5,238 nt of DNA, taken from contig PMJE01000502.1 of NCBI GenBank assembly GCA_003157315.1, positions 1 through 5,238 of the forward strand, given 5' to 3'. Every line of letters starts with the position of its first letter. The first letter of the stretch is position 1. Both the position numbers and the translations under genes were made by a program. The notes beneath the pieces are model-generated. The model worked only from the letters and a program-made list of their open reading frames with translations, was not told the origin of the DNA and searched no databases. Shown here piece by piece: positions 1 through 5,001 of the stretch. The DNA comes from Myxococcales bacterium. GTDB lineage: Bacteria; Myxococcota; Polyangia; Fen-1088.

Positions 1-420
1 GCGGCGCACCTCGGCGTCGACCTCGTCGTCAATCTGCATGTGCTTCTTGAGGATGTCGACCATGCGCTTTCGCAGAGTGGCGTCGTCGGCGAAGATCTCC
101 TCCACATGCAGGGATTGCATGAAGGACTCGATGATCTGCGTGGTCATCCATTCCAGGCCCTCGTCACCCAGGCCGAAGCTCTTTTCGTTGGCGAGGGAGC
201 GCTTGACCTTGCCGAACTGCTCGTAGGGCAGGTTGCGCTTCTGCAGCAGGTCCTTGGCCTTGTCGGTGATTTCCCGTTCCAGGCGCAGGTACTCCTTCAG
301 CACAGCCTGCACGTCGAGCTCGGCTTCGTTTTGGTCGGTGACCGAGATCTCCTCCGCGTCGACCAGTGCCTTTATAATCTCGGCACCAATCACGGGAATC
401 TTTCCGGCGTAGAGACGCAT
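1..420 (-). CDS. DUF507 family protein, 5' part (C-terminus beyond the left edge)
   Basis: The first 140 codons are visible, starting at the ATG at 420-418 and open to base 1. The protein begins MRLYAGKIPVIGAEIIKAL, which matches the conserved start of DUF507 proteins. The segments VLKEYLRLEREITDKAKDLL (about residues 40-59) and the second-half segment ending LKKHMQIDD also fit, and this supports the start chosen. It is rich in charged residues and looks fully alpha-helical, with no signal peptide or membrane segment, so it is probably cytosolic. From memory, the long delta-proteobacterial form has about 180 residues, which would leave about 40 outside the window. The biochemical role of DUF507 is not established. 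The gene diverges from the tRNA across a 157-bp gap. Only a weak purine stretch (AAGAG) precedes the ATG. Family assignment is strong; function is unknown. Confidence 0.88.
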   Translation of the reverse strand, partial: MRLYAGKIPVIGAEIIKALVDAEEISVTDQNEAELDVQAVLKEYLRLEREITDKAKDLLQKRNLPYEQFGKVKRSLANEKSFGLGDEGLEWMTTQIIESFMQSLHVEEIFADDATLRKRMVDILKKHMQIDDEVDAEVRR

Positions 421-489
421 GGCTCTTGCGGCTTCTATCGGAGTGGCATGGGCGCCGTCAAGGAATCCCGCCGAATCATCTCTCGGAGC

Positions 490-517
490 TTGACAGGCGG
501 GTCCAGGCAAGCAAGAT
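490..517 (+). promoter_or_regulatory. Candidate sigma70-type promoter for the tRNA gene
   Basis: A perfect TTGACA (490-495) is followed after 16 nt by CAAGAT (512-517). The latter keeps the -11 A and -7 T but matches only 3 of 6 consensus bases. The next bases are a C-rich run (CCCCCC), similar to the GC-rich discriminators of stable-RNA promoters. A start near 524 would give a leader of about 54 nt before the tRNA. The -35 is convincing and the -10 is weak. Confidence 0.35.
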
Positions 518-577
518 CCCCCCGCGTCTTTTTTCGCCTGTTTCTCGGCAGACGGGAGAGCGACGCATCAGATAATC

Positions 578-651
578 GGCGGGTTAGCTCAGTTGGTTAG
601 AGCAGGCGTTTCATACGCGCCGGGCCCTCGGTTCGAGTCCGAGACCCGCCA
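578..651 (+). tRNA. tRNA-Met (anticodon CAT), probably elongator
   Basis: The 74-nt cloverleaf was folded by hand. The acceptor stem GGCGGGT (578-584) pairs perfectly with ACCCGCC (644-650), with discriminator A at 651. The D-arm is GCTC/GAGC. The anticodon stem GGCGT/GCGCC closes with a T-G pair. The loop TTCATAC has anticodon CAT at 612-614. The T-arm is CTCGG-TTCGAGT-CCGAG. The 1-72 pair is G-C, and the anticodon stem lacks the three consecutive G-C pairs at its base that mark initiators, so this is not tRNA-fMet. A CAT anticodon could also be the lysidine-modified Ile2 tRNA, which the gene sequence alone does not exclude. No 3' CCA is encoded (CTA follows), so CCA must be added enzymatically. 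The gene is convergent with, and directly touches, the pilZ stop codon. Confidence 0.95.
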
Positions 652-1008
652 CTATCTTCGTTTTTTCGGCGTCAGCCGCGCCAAGTTGTCGCACAGGATG
701 CGCCAGTCGTCGCCCGTCTCGGTGAGAAAAATGCCGATGCGTGCCGTAAATCGCGGGTCGATGCTTTCCATGGTGGATGTGTGCACGATGATTCCCACCA
801 CCGTGATTTCGCGCCATGGCTCTTCAATCTGAACCGTGACCCGGATTCGGGTGCCCACTGGTCGGGAATCAGGCATGACCAGCAGCATGCCCCGCTGGCT
901 CGCGTTCATGATGCGCGAGTTGATGGCCGGACCCAACACGTCGACCTTGATGAGCGCGGTGGCTTCCAGCGCCACCCGGGGTCCGTCGCTGCGCCTTTCC
1001 ATGGGCAC
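652..1008 (-). CDS. Stand-alone PilZ-domain protein (putative c-di-GMP receptor)
   Basis: This 118-residue protein consists of little more than one PilZ domain, the c-di-GMP-binding beta-barrel that controls motility, exopolysaccharide or biofilm outputs. The N-terminal arginine motif is ERRSDGPRV (R5, R6, R11) and the second motif is NASQRG (N35, S37, G40), which fits D/NxSxxG. The segment around RFTARIGIFL (about 86-95) matches the late barrel strand. The arginine spacing is RxxxxR rather than the usual RxxxR, so binding is likely but not assured. The start is GTG at 1008-1006: a purine-rich GGGAGAAG lies 8-11 nt upstream. The in-frame ATG two codons later would keep the same domain. There is no signal peptide, so it is cytosolic. 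The tail is basic (PKKRR). It lies 29 nt downstream of the lipoprotein gene and is probably cotranscribed. Its output partner cannot be told from the sequence. Confidence 0.88.
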   Translation of the reverse strand: MPMERRSDGPRVALEATALIKVDVLGPAINSRIMNASQRGMLLVMPDSRPVGTRIRVTVQIEEPWREITVVGIIVHTSTMESIDPRFTARIGIFLTETGDDWRILCDNLARLTPKKRR

Positions 1009-1016
1009 CCGGAAAA

Positions 1017-1024
1017 CTTCTCCC
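1017..1024 (-). promoter_or_regulatory. Ribosome binding site of the PilZ gene
   Basis: On the minus strand this reads GGGAGAAG. The GGAG core ends 11 nt and the AGAAG part ends 8 nt before the GTG at 1008-1006. From the ATG at 1002-1000 the distances would be 17 and 14 nt. This spacing favours the GTG start. It lies in the 29-nt gap after the lipoprotein stop codon. Confidence 0.55.
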
Positions 1025-1037
1025 GTCGCCCGAATGG

Positions 1038-1868
1038 CTATTGCTGCTTGGCTTTCTTTGCCGAATCAGCACCGGCCGGGTTGGTCGCACCGGCTGCGGG
1101 GGCTGGTGAAGCGGCGGCCGCGGGGCTCGCCGGGGCAGTGCCCTTTGCCGCAGGAGCTGTGCCGGCTGCCGGTGGCGCTTCCGGGGCCGCCTCGGCTGTC
1201 TCGGGATTGCGCTCCCACTTGTCCGCCCGGCCTGACCCGGTGGTATCTATCCCGATGCGGTCCAGCCGGCCGTTTTCGTAGTACTGCCATTCGTCGGGCC
1301 TGCCGTCGCCGTTGCTGTCGCGCTCGATGCGAACCAACTTTCCGCCTTCATAGAATTCCACGTAGTCGGGTTTGCCGTCGCCGTCCAGGTCGCGCTCCAT
1401 GCGCACCTTCTTGCCTTCCTGATAGTAGACCCGCTCGTCGAACCGGCCGTCGAAGTCCAGGTCGAAATCCTCGGTCATGAGCATTCCACCCGGACCGTAG
1501 CTGTAGATGATGTCCATCTTGCCGTCGTGGTTCAGGTCGACTTGGCGGCAGGCAAGTTGCTGTACCTTCTGTCCACCTTGGTCGACGAGCGTGAAAAGCT
1601 TGATGACATCAGGCTTGCCGTCGCCGTCGGTGTCCGAGGTGACGACCTGTTTTCCCCTGTCGTCGCAACGTGACCGGTCGAACTGGGCACCGAAGTCGCC
1701 TTGGCTCACTTTGAGCCCGCTGCTGGCGGTGCCAGGCGAGGCCGCAGTCGTGGTGCCACCACATCCGGAGATTCCGATGGCTACACCGCAGCAGGCGAGC
1801 AAGAAGACGAAGACCTTGCGGGACGTACCCAAGGAACGCCCGCGTGACGACGCATGACATGCCAACAT
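1038..1868 (-). CDS. Lipoprotein with DxDxDG calcium-loop-like repeats
   Basis: This is a 276-residue predicted lipoprotein. The long basic n-region (R9, R11, R17, K18) leads to a hydrophobic stretch at about 19-34 (VFVFLLACCGVAIGIS). The lipobox ISGC follows, with C36 as the lipidated cysteine. Gly at +2 is not an inner-membrane retention signal under the E. coli rule. After a short linker come six Asp-rich loops beginning at D79, D111, D136, D160, D184 and D208. Examples are DTDGDGKPD, DLNHDGKMD, DLDGDGKPD and DSNGDGRPD; the last, DTTGSGRAD, is degenerate. They resemble EF-hand or thrombospondin-type-3 calcium loops. From D136 they recur exactly every 24 residues, separated by aromatic strands (VYYQEG, EFYEGG, QYYENG). 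The tail (about 224-270) is Ala/Pro-rich low complexity. ATG at 1868 is the start that yields a signal peptide; the frame is open further upstream, but those residues do not look like one. No Shine-Dalgarno is visible. No enzymatic motif is seen. An envelope-surface, calcium-binding or structural role is inferred. Confidence 0.82.
   Translation of the reverse strand: MLACHASSRGRSLGTSRKVFVFLLACCGVAIGISGCGGTTTAASPGTASSGLKVSQGDFGAQFDRSRCDDRGKQVVTSDTDGDGKPDVIKLFTLVDQGGQKVQQLACRQVDLNHDGKMDIIYSYGPGGMLMTEDFDLDFDGRFDERVYYQEGKKVRMERDLDGDGKPDYVEFYEGGKLVRIERDSNGDGRPDEWQYYENGRLDRIGIDTTGSGRADKWERNPETAEAAPEAPPAAGTAPAAKGTAPASPAAAASPAPAAGATNPAGADSAKKAKQQ
1221..1634 (-). repeat. Six Asp-rich loop repeats inside the lipoprotein gene, the last four at 24-codon spacing
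   Basis: The loops start at residues 79, 111, 136, 160, 184 and 208, giving steps of 32, 25, 24, 24 and 24 codons. On the plus strand the sequence recurs as forms of GTCGCCGTCC followed by aggtcgcgctc-type blocks, a period of about 72 bp. This is a coding repeat that probably grew by internal duplication. The first two steps and the last loop have diverged. Confidence 0.75.
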
Positions 1869-1873
1869 GCGGA

Positions 1874-1882
1874 CTAGGCTAG
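1874..1882. promoter_or_regulatory. CTAG-G-CTAG palindrome, possible operator
   Basis: CTAGGCTAG is a 4+1+4 palindrome that overlaps the putative -10 of the lipoprotein operon. CTAG is generally rare in bacterial genomes, so two copies one base apart in a promoter stand out. The adjacent divergent gene encodes an RHH DNA-binding protein, a family that usually binds short symmetric or repeated sites. The link to that protein is inference only. Confidence 0.25.
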
Positions 1883-1904
1883 GCCCAAAAAAATGTGGCA
1901 GCAA
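1876..1904 (-). promoter_or_regulatory. Candidate promoter of the lipoprotein-pilZ operon
   Basis: On the minus strand TTGCTG (1904-1899) is separated by 17 nt from TAGCCT (1881-1876). Each matches 3 of 6 consensus bases; the -10 keeps the T at -12, A at -11 and T at -7. The predicted start is about 1869, one base before the ATG at 1868, so the message would be practically leaderless. This fits the lack of a Shine-Dalgarno sequence. The match is weak. Confidence 0.25.
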
Positions 1905-1941
1905 GTCCGATTGGTTATCGATGTTGAGACGCAGTGGGCAA

Positions 1942-1970
1942 TTGACTCTTGGCGTATGGTCATGCATGGT
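1942..1970 (+). promoter_or_regulatory. Candidate promoter of the RHH-lepA-lepB operon
   Basis: TTGACT (1942-1947; 5 of 6 consensus bases) is followed after 17 nt by CATGGT (1965-1970; 3 of 6, keeping the -11 A and -7 T). The predicted start falls at about 1977, which is the A of the RHH ATG. The message would then be leaderless, in agreement with the absence of any Shine-Dalgarno before that ATG. The -10 is weak. Confidence 0.3.
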
Positions 1971-1971
1971 C
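1956..1971 (+). repeat. Two ATGGTC direct repeats one helical turn apart
   Basis: ATGGTC occurs at 1956-1961 and 1966-1971, a 10-bp step, and the second copy overlaps the putative -10. A partial third copy (ATGGCA) begins at the ATG at 1977. An 8-bp palindrome, CATGCATG (1961-1968), lies between the first two. In-phase short repeats over a promoter would suit autoregulation by an RHH protein, but two hexamers can also arise by chance. Confidence 0.3.
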
Positions 1972-1976
1972 CCGTC

Positions 1977-2162
1977 ATGGCACGGAAGAAGATCTCCACA
2001 ACCGTGTACATCACGCCGGAGCAGGACGAGCGTCTCAAGCTCCTTAACCAGAAGACCAAGGTGCCCGTCGCGGAATACATCCGCCAGGGAATCGACCTGG
2101 TGCTCGACCGCGAAAAGAGTCATCTTCCCGGACAACTTTCCCTCGACGTCGTTCCCCGGTAG
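1977..2162 (+). CDS. Ribbon-helix-helix (Arc/CopG-type) DNA-binding protein
   Basis: This 61-residue protein is almost entirely an RHH domain. The beta strand is KKISTTVYIT (4-13), with alternating residues placed to enter the DNA groove. Helix 1 is about 14-27 (PEQDERLKLLNQKT). A short turn leads to helix 2 at about 30-46 (PVAEYIRQGIDLVLDRE), followed by a tail LPGQLSLDVVPR. Such proteins act as dimers that bind operators. Many are antitoxins or plasmid regulators, but no toxin gene is adjacent here, so a chromosomal regulator is more likely. ATG at 1977 is chosen because RHH domains begin just before the strand. In-frame ATGs at 1956 and 1962 would add only 5-7 unrelated residues. No Shine-Dalgarno is seen. 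The stop lies 6 nt before lepA and in the same frame, so the gene heads the lepA-lepB transcript. Autoregulation is plausible. Confidence 0.82.
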   Translation: MARKKISTTVYITPEQDERLKLLNQKTKVPVAEYIRQGIDLVLDREKSHLPGQLSLDVVPR

Positions 2163-2168
2163 CCGTCA

Positions 2169-3971
2169 TTGCCGACCCCCATCCAACAGATACGGAACTT
2201 CTCTATCATCGCGCACATCGATCACGGCAAGTCGACCCTGGCGGATCGATTGCTGGAAGCGACCGGCGCCCTGACCGCGCGCGAACAGAAGGCGCAGTTT
2301 CTCGACAACATGGAACTGGAGCGCGAGCGGGGCATCACCATCAAGGCGGCCACGGTGCGCCTCAGCTACAAGGCCGCCGACGGCCAGACCTATGAGCTGA
2401 ATCTCATCGATACTCCGGGCCACGTGGATTTCCACTACGAGGTGTCGCGTTCGCTGGCTGCATGCGAGGGTGCGCTGCTGGTGGTGGACGCCTCGCAGGG
2501 TGTGGAGGCCCAGACCCTGGCCAACGTCTATTTGGCGACCGAGCACAATCTGGCGATTGTGCCGGTGATCAACAAGATCGATTTGCCCTCGGCCGATCCC
2601 GAAGGTGCCAAGCGCCAGATTGAAGAAGTTATCGGCATCGACGCGTCGGGCGCCATTCTGGCTTCGGCCAAGGACGGGCGTGGCATCGCGGAGGTGTTGG
2701 AAGCGGTGGTGGCGCGGATTCCCCCGCCCCAGGGATCTTTGGGCAAACCACTCAAGGTGCTGCTTCTCGACAGCTGGTACGACAGCTACCGAGGCGTGGT
2801 GCTGCTGGTGCGGGTAGTGGACGGCACCCTGCGAGCGAAGCAGAAGATTCGTCTGATGGCGGCTGCACGCGACTACGAGATCGTCTCCCTGGGTGCGTTC
2901 GCTCCGTTCGCCACCGACGTGGCCGAGCTGGGTCCGGGCGAGGTGGGATTCATCACCGCCGCTATCAAGGAAGTGGCCGATGCGCGCGTGGGTGACACCA
3001 TCACGGAAGCGAGCAAGCCCTGCGACGCACCCCTGCCTGGTTTTCAGCCCGCCAAGCCCATGGTCTTCGCGGGCATCTTCCCGACCGATCCAGCGCGCTA
3101 CGAGGACCTGCGCGATGCACTCGACAAGCTGCGGCTGAACGACGCCTCGTTCAGCCGTGAGCCCGAGGTGTCGGCGGCGCTGGGATTTGGCTTTCGCTGC
3201 GGCTTCCTCGGCCTGTTGCATATGGAGATCGTCCAGGAGCGGCTGGAGCGCGAGTACAACTTGGACCTGGTCACCACCGCGCCCACCGTGCGTTTCCGGA
3301 TCGTGCTGCAAAAAGGGGACATCGTCGACCTGGACAACCCGGCCAAGTTCCCGGCGGAAGGCGAGATCGATCACATCGAAGAGCCGATGATCGCGGCGGT
3401 CATCCACACGCCGCCGGAGTTCGTGGGCGGGCTGCTCAAGCTGTGTCAGGAGCGGCGGGGCACGCAGACCGGCCTCAGCTATGCCGGCGAAAAACGGGTG
3501 ATCATTCGCTACGATCTGCCGCTCACCGAGGTGGTGTTCGGCTTCTACGACCGCATGAAATCCGTGTCACGCGGCTACGCCTCACTCGACTACGAGCCCA
3601 AGGGCTACCAGCCGGCGGATCTGGTGCGGCTTGACCTGTTGGTCAACGGTGACCGGGTTGATTCGCTTTCCGCGGTGGTCCACCGCGAGACCTCGTACAT
3701 CAAGGGCCGCGACCTGTGCATCAAGATGAAGGAGCTGATCCCGATGCAGCAGTTCGAGGTGGCCATCCAGGCTGCGCTGGGCTCGCGCGTGATCGCCAAG
3801 ACGGTGGTAAAGGCACTTCGCAAGAATGTGACCGCGAAGTGCTACGGCGGCGACATCACACGCAAGCGGAAGTTGTTGGAGAAGCAGAAGGAAGGTAAGA
3901 AGCGGATGAAGCAGGTAGGAAACGTGGAAATTCCGCAAGAGGCATTCCTGGCCATCCTCAAGGTCGAATGA
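2169..3971 (+). CDS. lepA: Elongation factor 4 (LepA), translational GTPase
   Basis: LepA/EF4 is a ribosome-associated GTPase reported as a back-translocase and as a factor in 30S maturation and initiation. The 600-residue length is normal. The GTPase motifs are intact: G1 AHIDHGKST (15-23), G2 RGIT (54-57), G3 DTPGH (81-85, with catalytic His85), G4 NKID (135-138) and G5 SAK (166-168). Domain II (about 195-285) follows, then EF-G-like domains III and V, with [14 protein letters not shown] at 341-354. The LepA-specific C-terminal domain carries [20 protein letters not shown] (559-578), the conserved tRNA-contacting tail. The start must be TTG at 2169: reading back in frame there are only CCG and TCA before the RHH TAG stop. 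No Shine-Dalgarno is evident, so translation is probably coupled to the RHH gene 6 nt upstream. The stop overlaps the lepB start (ATGA). Identity is certain. Confidence 0.98.
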   Translation: MPTPIQQIRNFSIIAHIDHGKSTLADRLLEATGALTAREQKAQFLDNMELERERGITIKAATVRLSYKAADGQTYELNLIDTPGHVDFHYEVSRSLAACEGALLVVDASQGVEAQTLANVYLATEHNLAIVPVINKIDLPSADPEGAKRQIEEVIGIDASGAILASAKDGRGIAEVLEAVVARIPPPQGSLGKPLKVLLLDSWYDSYRGVVLLVRVVDGTLRAKQKIRLMAAARDYEIVSLGAFAPFATDVAELGPGEVGFITAAIKEVADARVGDTITEASKPCDAPLPGFQPAKPMVFAGIFPTDPARYEDLRDALDKLRLNDASFSREPEVSAALGFGFRCGFLGLLHMEIVQERLEREYNLDLVTTAPTVRFRIVLQKGDIVDLDNPAKFPAEGEIDHIEEPMIAAVIHTPPEFVGGLLKLCQERRGTQTGLSYAGEKRVIIRYDLPLTEVVFGFYDRMKSVSRGYASLDYEPKGYQPADLVRLDLLVNGDRVDSLSAVVHRETSYIKGRDLCIKMKELIPMQQFEVAIQAALGSRVIAKTVVKALRKNVTAKCYGGDITRKRKLLEKQKEGKKRMKQVGNVEIPQEAFLAILKVE

Positions 3972-4942
3972 ACATGATAGCCAAGTTTTTCTCCACGTGG
4001 CGGAGGCACCAGCACTGGCGCCGGGCCAAAGACGAGGGCAAGCATCTCACCAAAGAGTCGCGGCGCATTCTCAAGCGCAGAAGCTATCGCATCCCGCAGA
4101 CCGTGGCCGCGGAGATCGAGTCAGCCGTGGCCGAGGTGGAGTCGGCCGGCAAGGGCGACGATTTCGAGCGTCTGCGCGAGGCGCTAGCGGCGCTTGACGA
4201 GGGCATGGACAAACACCTGGCCTTTGCCCGCAAGTCGACCGCTCGCGAGTACTCCGAGTCGATCGGGGTGGCCCTGGCGGTGGCCCTGCTCCTGCGCGCA
4301 TTCGTGGTGGAGGCCTTCCAGATCCCCTCAGGGTCGATGATCCCGACGCTGGAGATCGGGGACCACATCTTTGTGTCGAAGTTCGCCTACGGCATCGGCG
4401 TCCCGTTTACCAACAAGAAGCTGGTGGAGTTCGGCGAACCCAAGCGCGGCGACGTCATCGTCTTCCGTTACCCGCCCGATCCCTCGACCGACTTCATCAA
4501 ACGTGTGGTGGGTCTGCCCGGCGATTCAGTTGAGCTTCGTCACAACCAGGTCTTCATCAACGGCCTACCCATGCCGCGCGAACGGGTCGACGGGGTATGC
4601 CGCTACAACGAGGGGCGCAACCCCGAGGAAGCGCGTGATTGTGAGTTGTGGGTCGAGAACCTGGAGGTCAAGACCCACAAGATCTACCAGGACCCGAACC
4701 AGCCAGCGCAGGATTGGGGACCCCGCCTGGTGCCCCCGCGCAGTGTCTTCGTCATGGGCGACAACCGCGACAACTCGCGCGATTCTCGGGTCTGGGGCTT
4801 CGTGCCTTATGACAACGTCAAGGGCCGGGCACTAATCGTGTGGTGGTCGCGTGATCCGGCGTACGGCGGCTGGTCACCCGAGGGCGTGGGCGAATGGTTC
4901 AAGTCCATTCGCTTGGGGCGGTTCTTCAGCGTGGTCAGGTAG
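3968..4942 (+). CDS. lepB: Signal peptidase I (leader peptidase), family S26
   Basis: LepB cleaves signal peptides from exported preproteins at the outer face of the cytoplasmic membrane, by a Ser/Lys dyad. Of 324 residues, the first ~95 form a charged region predicted to be cytosolic, with a helical, coiled-coil-like part at about 45-90. One membrane segment follows (about 98-116, [18 protein letters not shown]). The catalytic box is IPSGSMIPT, with Ser123 before Met124. The Lys box is [11 protein letters not shown] with Lys178. The conserved [11 protein letters not shown] box is at 264-274. Cys211 and Cys224 lie in the predicted periplasmic insert and could form a disulfide. E. coli LepB has two membrane segments; only one is seen here. 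The ATG at 3968 overlaps the lepA stop by 4 nt; AAGG lies 4 nt before it and 10 nt before an alternative ATG at 3974, which would remove two residues. All active-site motifs are intact. Confidence 0.97.
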   Translation: MNMIAKFFSTWRRHQHWRRAKDEGKHLTKESRRILKRRSYRIPQTVAAEIESAVAEVESAGKGDDFERLREALAALDEGMDKHLAFARKSTAREYSESIGVALAVALLLRAFVVEAFQIPSGSMIPTLEIGDHIFVSKFAYGIGVPFTNKKLVEFGEPKRGDVIVFRYPPDPSTDFIKRVVGLPGDSVELRHNQVFINGLPMPRERVDGVCRYNEGRNPEEARDCELWVENLEVKTHKIYQDPNQPAQDWGPRLVPPRSVFVMGDNRDNSRDSRVWGFVPYDNVKGRALIVWWSRDPAYGGWSPEGVGEWFKSIRLGRFFSVVR

Positions 4943-4957
4943 CCGCCTGTCGGCGGC
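4942..4957 (+). terminator. GC hairpin at the lepB stop codon (terminator uncertain)
   Basis: GCCGCC (4942-4947), loop TGTC, then GGCGGC (4952-4957) form a perfect 6-bp stem. It starts at the last base of the lepB stop codon. No T-run follows, since the next bases are GAGGCCGG, so it lacks the second half of an intrinsic terminator. It may protect the 3' end, or assist Rho-dependent termination together with the GC-rich repeat that follows. Confidence 0.3.
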
Positions 4958-4961
4958 GAGG

Positions 4962-5001
4962 CCGGTGGCCGGGGCCGGGGCCGGGGCCGGAACCGGTGGC
5001 C
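4962..5001 (+). repeat. GGCCGG tandem array flanked by CCGGTGGCC repeats
   Basis: Four perfect GGCCGG units occupy 4967-4990. CCGGTGGCC occurs on the left at 4962-4970, sharing GGCC with the array, and again at 4993-5001. The tract is self-complementary (GGCC, CCGG), can fold into several hairpins, and is prone to slippage. It sits just after the lepB hairpin. On the minus strand it encodes GPGPGPG in the remnant frame, which looks non-functional. Confidence 0.7.

Noticed and set aside
434..461. Minus-strand TTGACG with GATAGA 16 nt on, as a DUF507 promoter
   Set aside because: The -10 matches 3 of 6 and lacks the -7 T. The start would leave a ~7-nt leader. Too weak to list as a feature.
497..534. 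Plus-strand GCGGG/CCCGC stem followed by a T6 run, terminator-like
   Set aside because: The stem is only 5 bp with a 19-nt loop, and no plus-strand gene ends here. It also lies between the proposed tRNA promoter and the tRNA.
571..576. GATAAT, a 5 of 6 match to a -10 box just before the tRNA
   Set aside because: A start 7 nt downstream would lie inside the tRNA (about 583), and no -35 lies 16-18 nt upstream. It may matter only for something other than this tRNA.
40..600. Open plus-strand frame opposite DUF507
   Set aside because: It is antisense to the conserved DUF507 coding frame and runs through the tRNA promoter region into the tRNA. No recognisable domain.
578..651. tRNA as an integration (att) site for a mobile element
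   Set aside because: No integrase gene and no duplicated tRNA 3' end is seen in the window. PilZ directly follows the tRNA.
1221..1640. 72-bp periodicity as a CRISPR-like or satellite array
   Set aside because: The repeats are in frame within one open gene and encode DxDxDG loops. There are no identical repeats with unique spacers.
1869..2135. N-terminal extension of the lipoprotein frame to a start at 2135
   Set aside because: It would bury the lipobox about 125 residues in, and it overlaps the RHH gene on the other strand. The ATG at 1868 gives a normal lipoprotein signal.
2166..3407. Open minus-strand frame of 413 codons opposite lepA
   Set aside because: It is the antisense shadow of an unmistakable lepA. 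Its His/Gln/Arg-rich translation has no family signature, and long antisense frames are expected in GC-rich genes.
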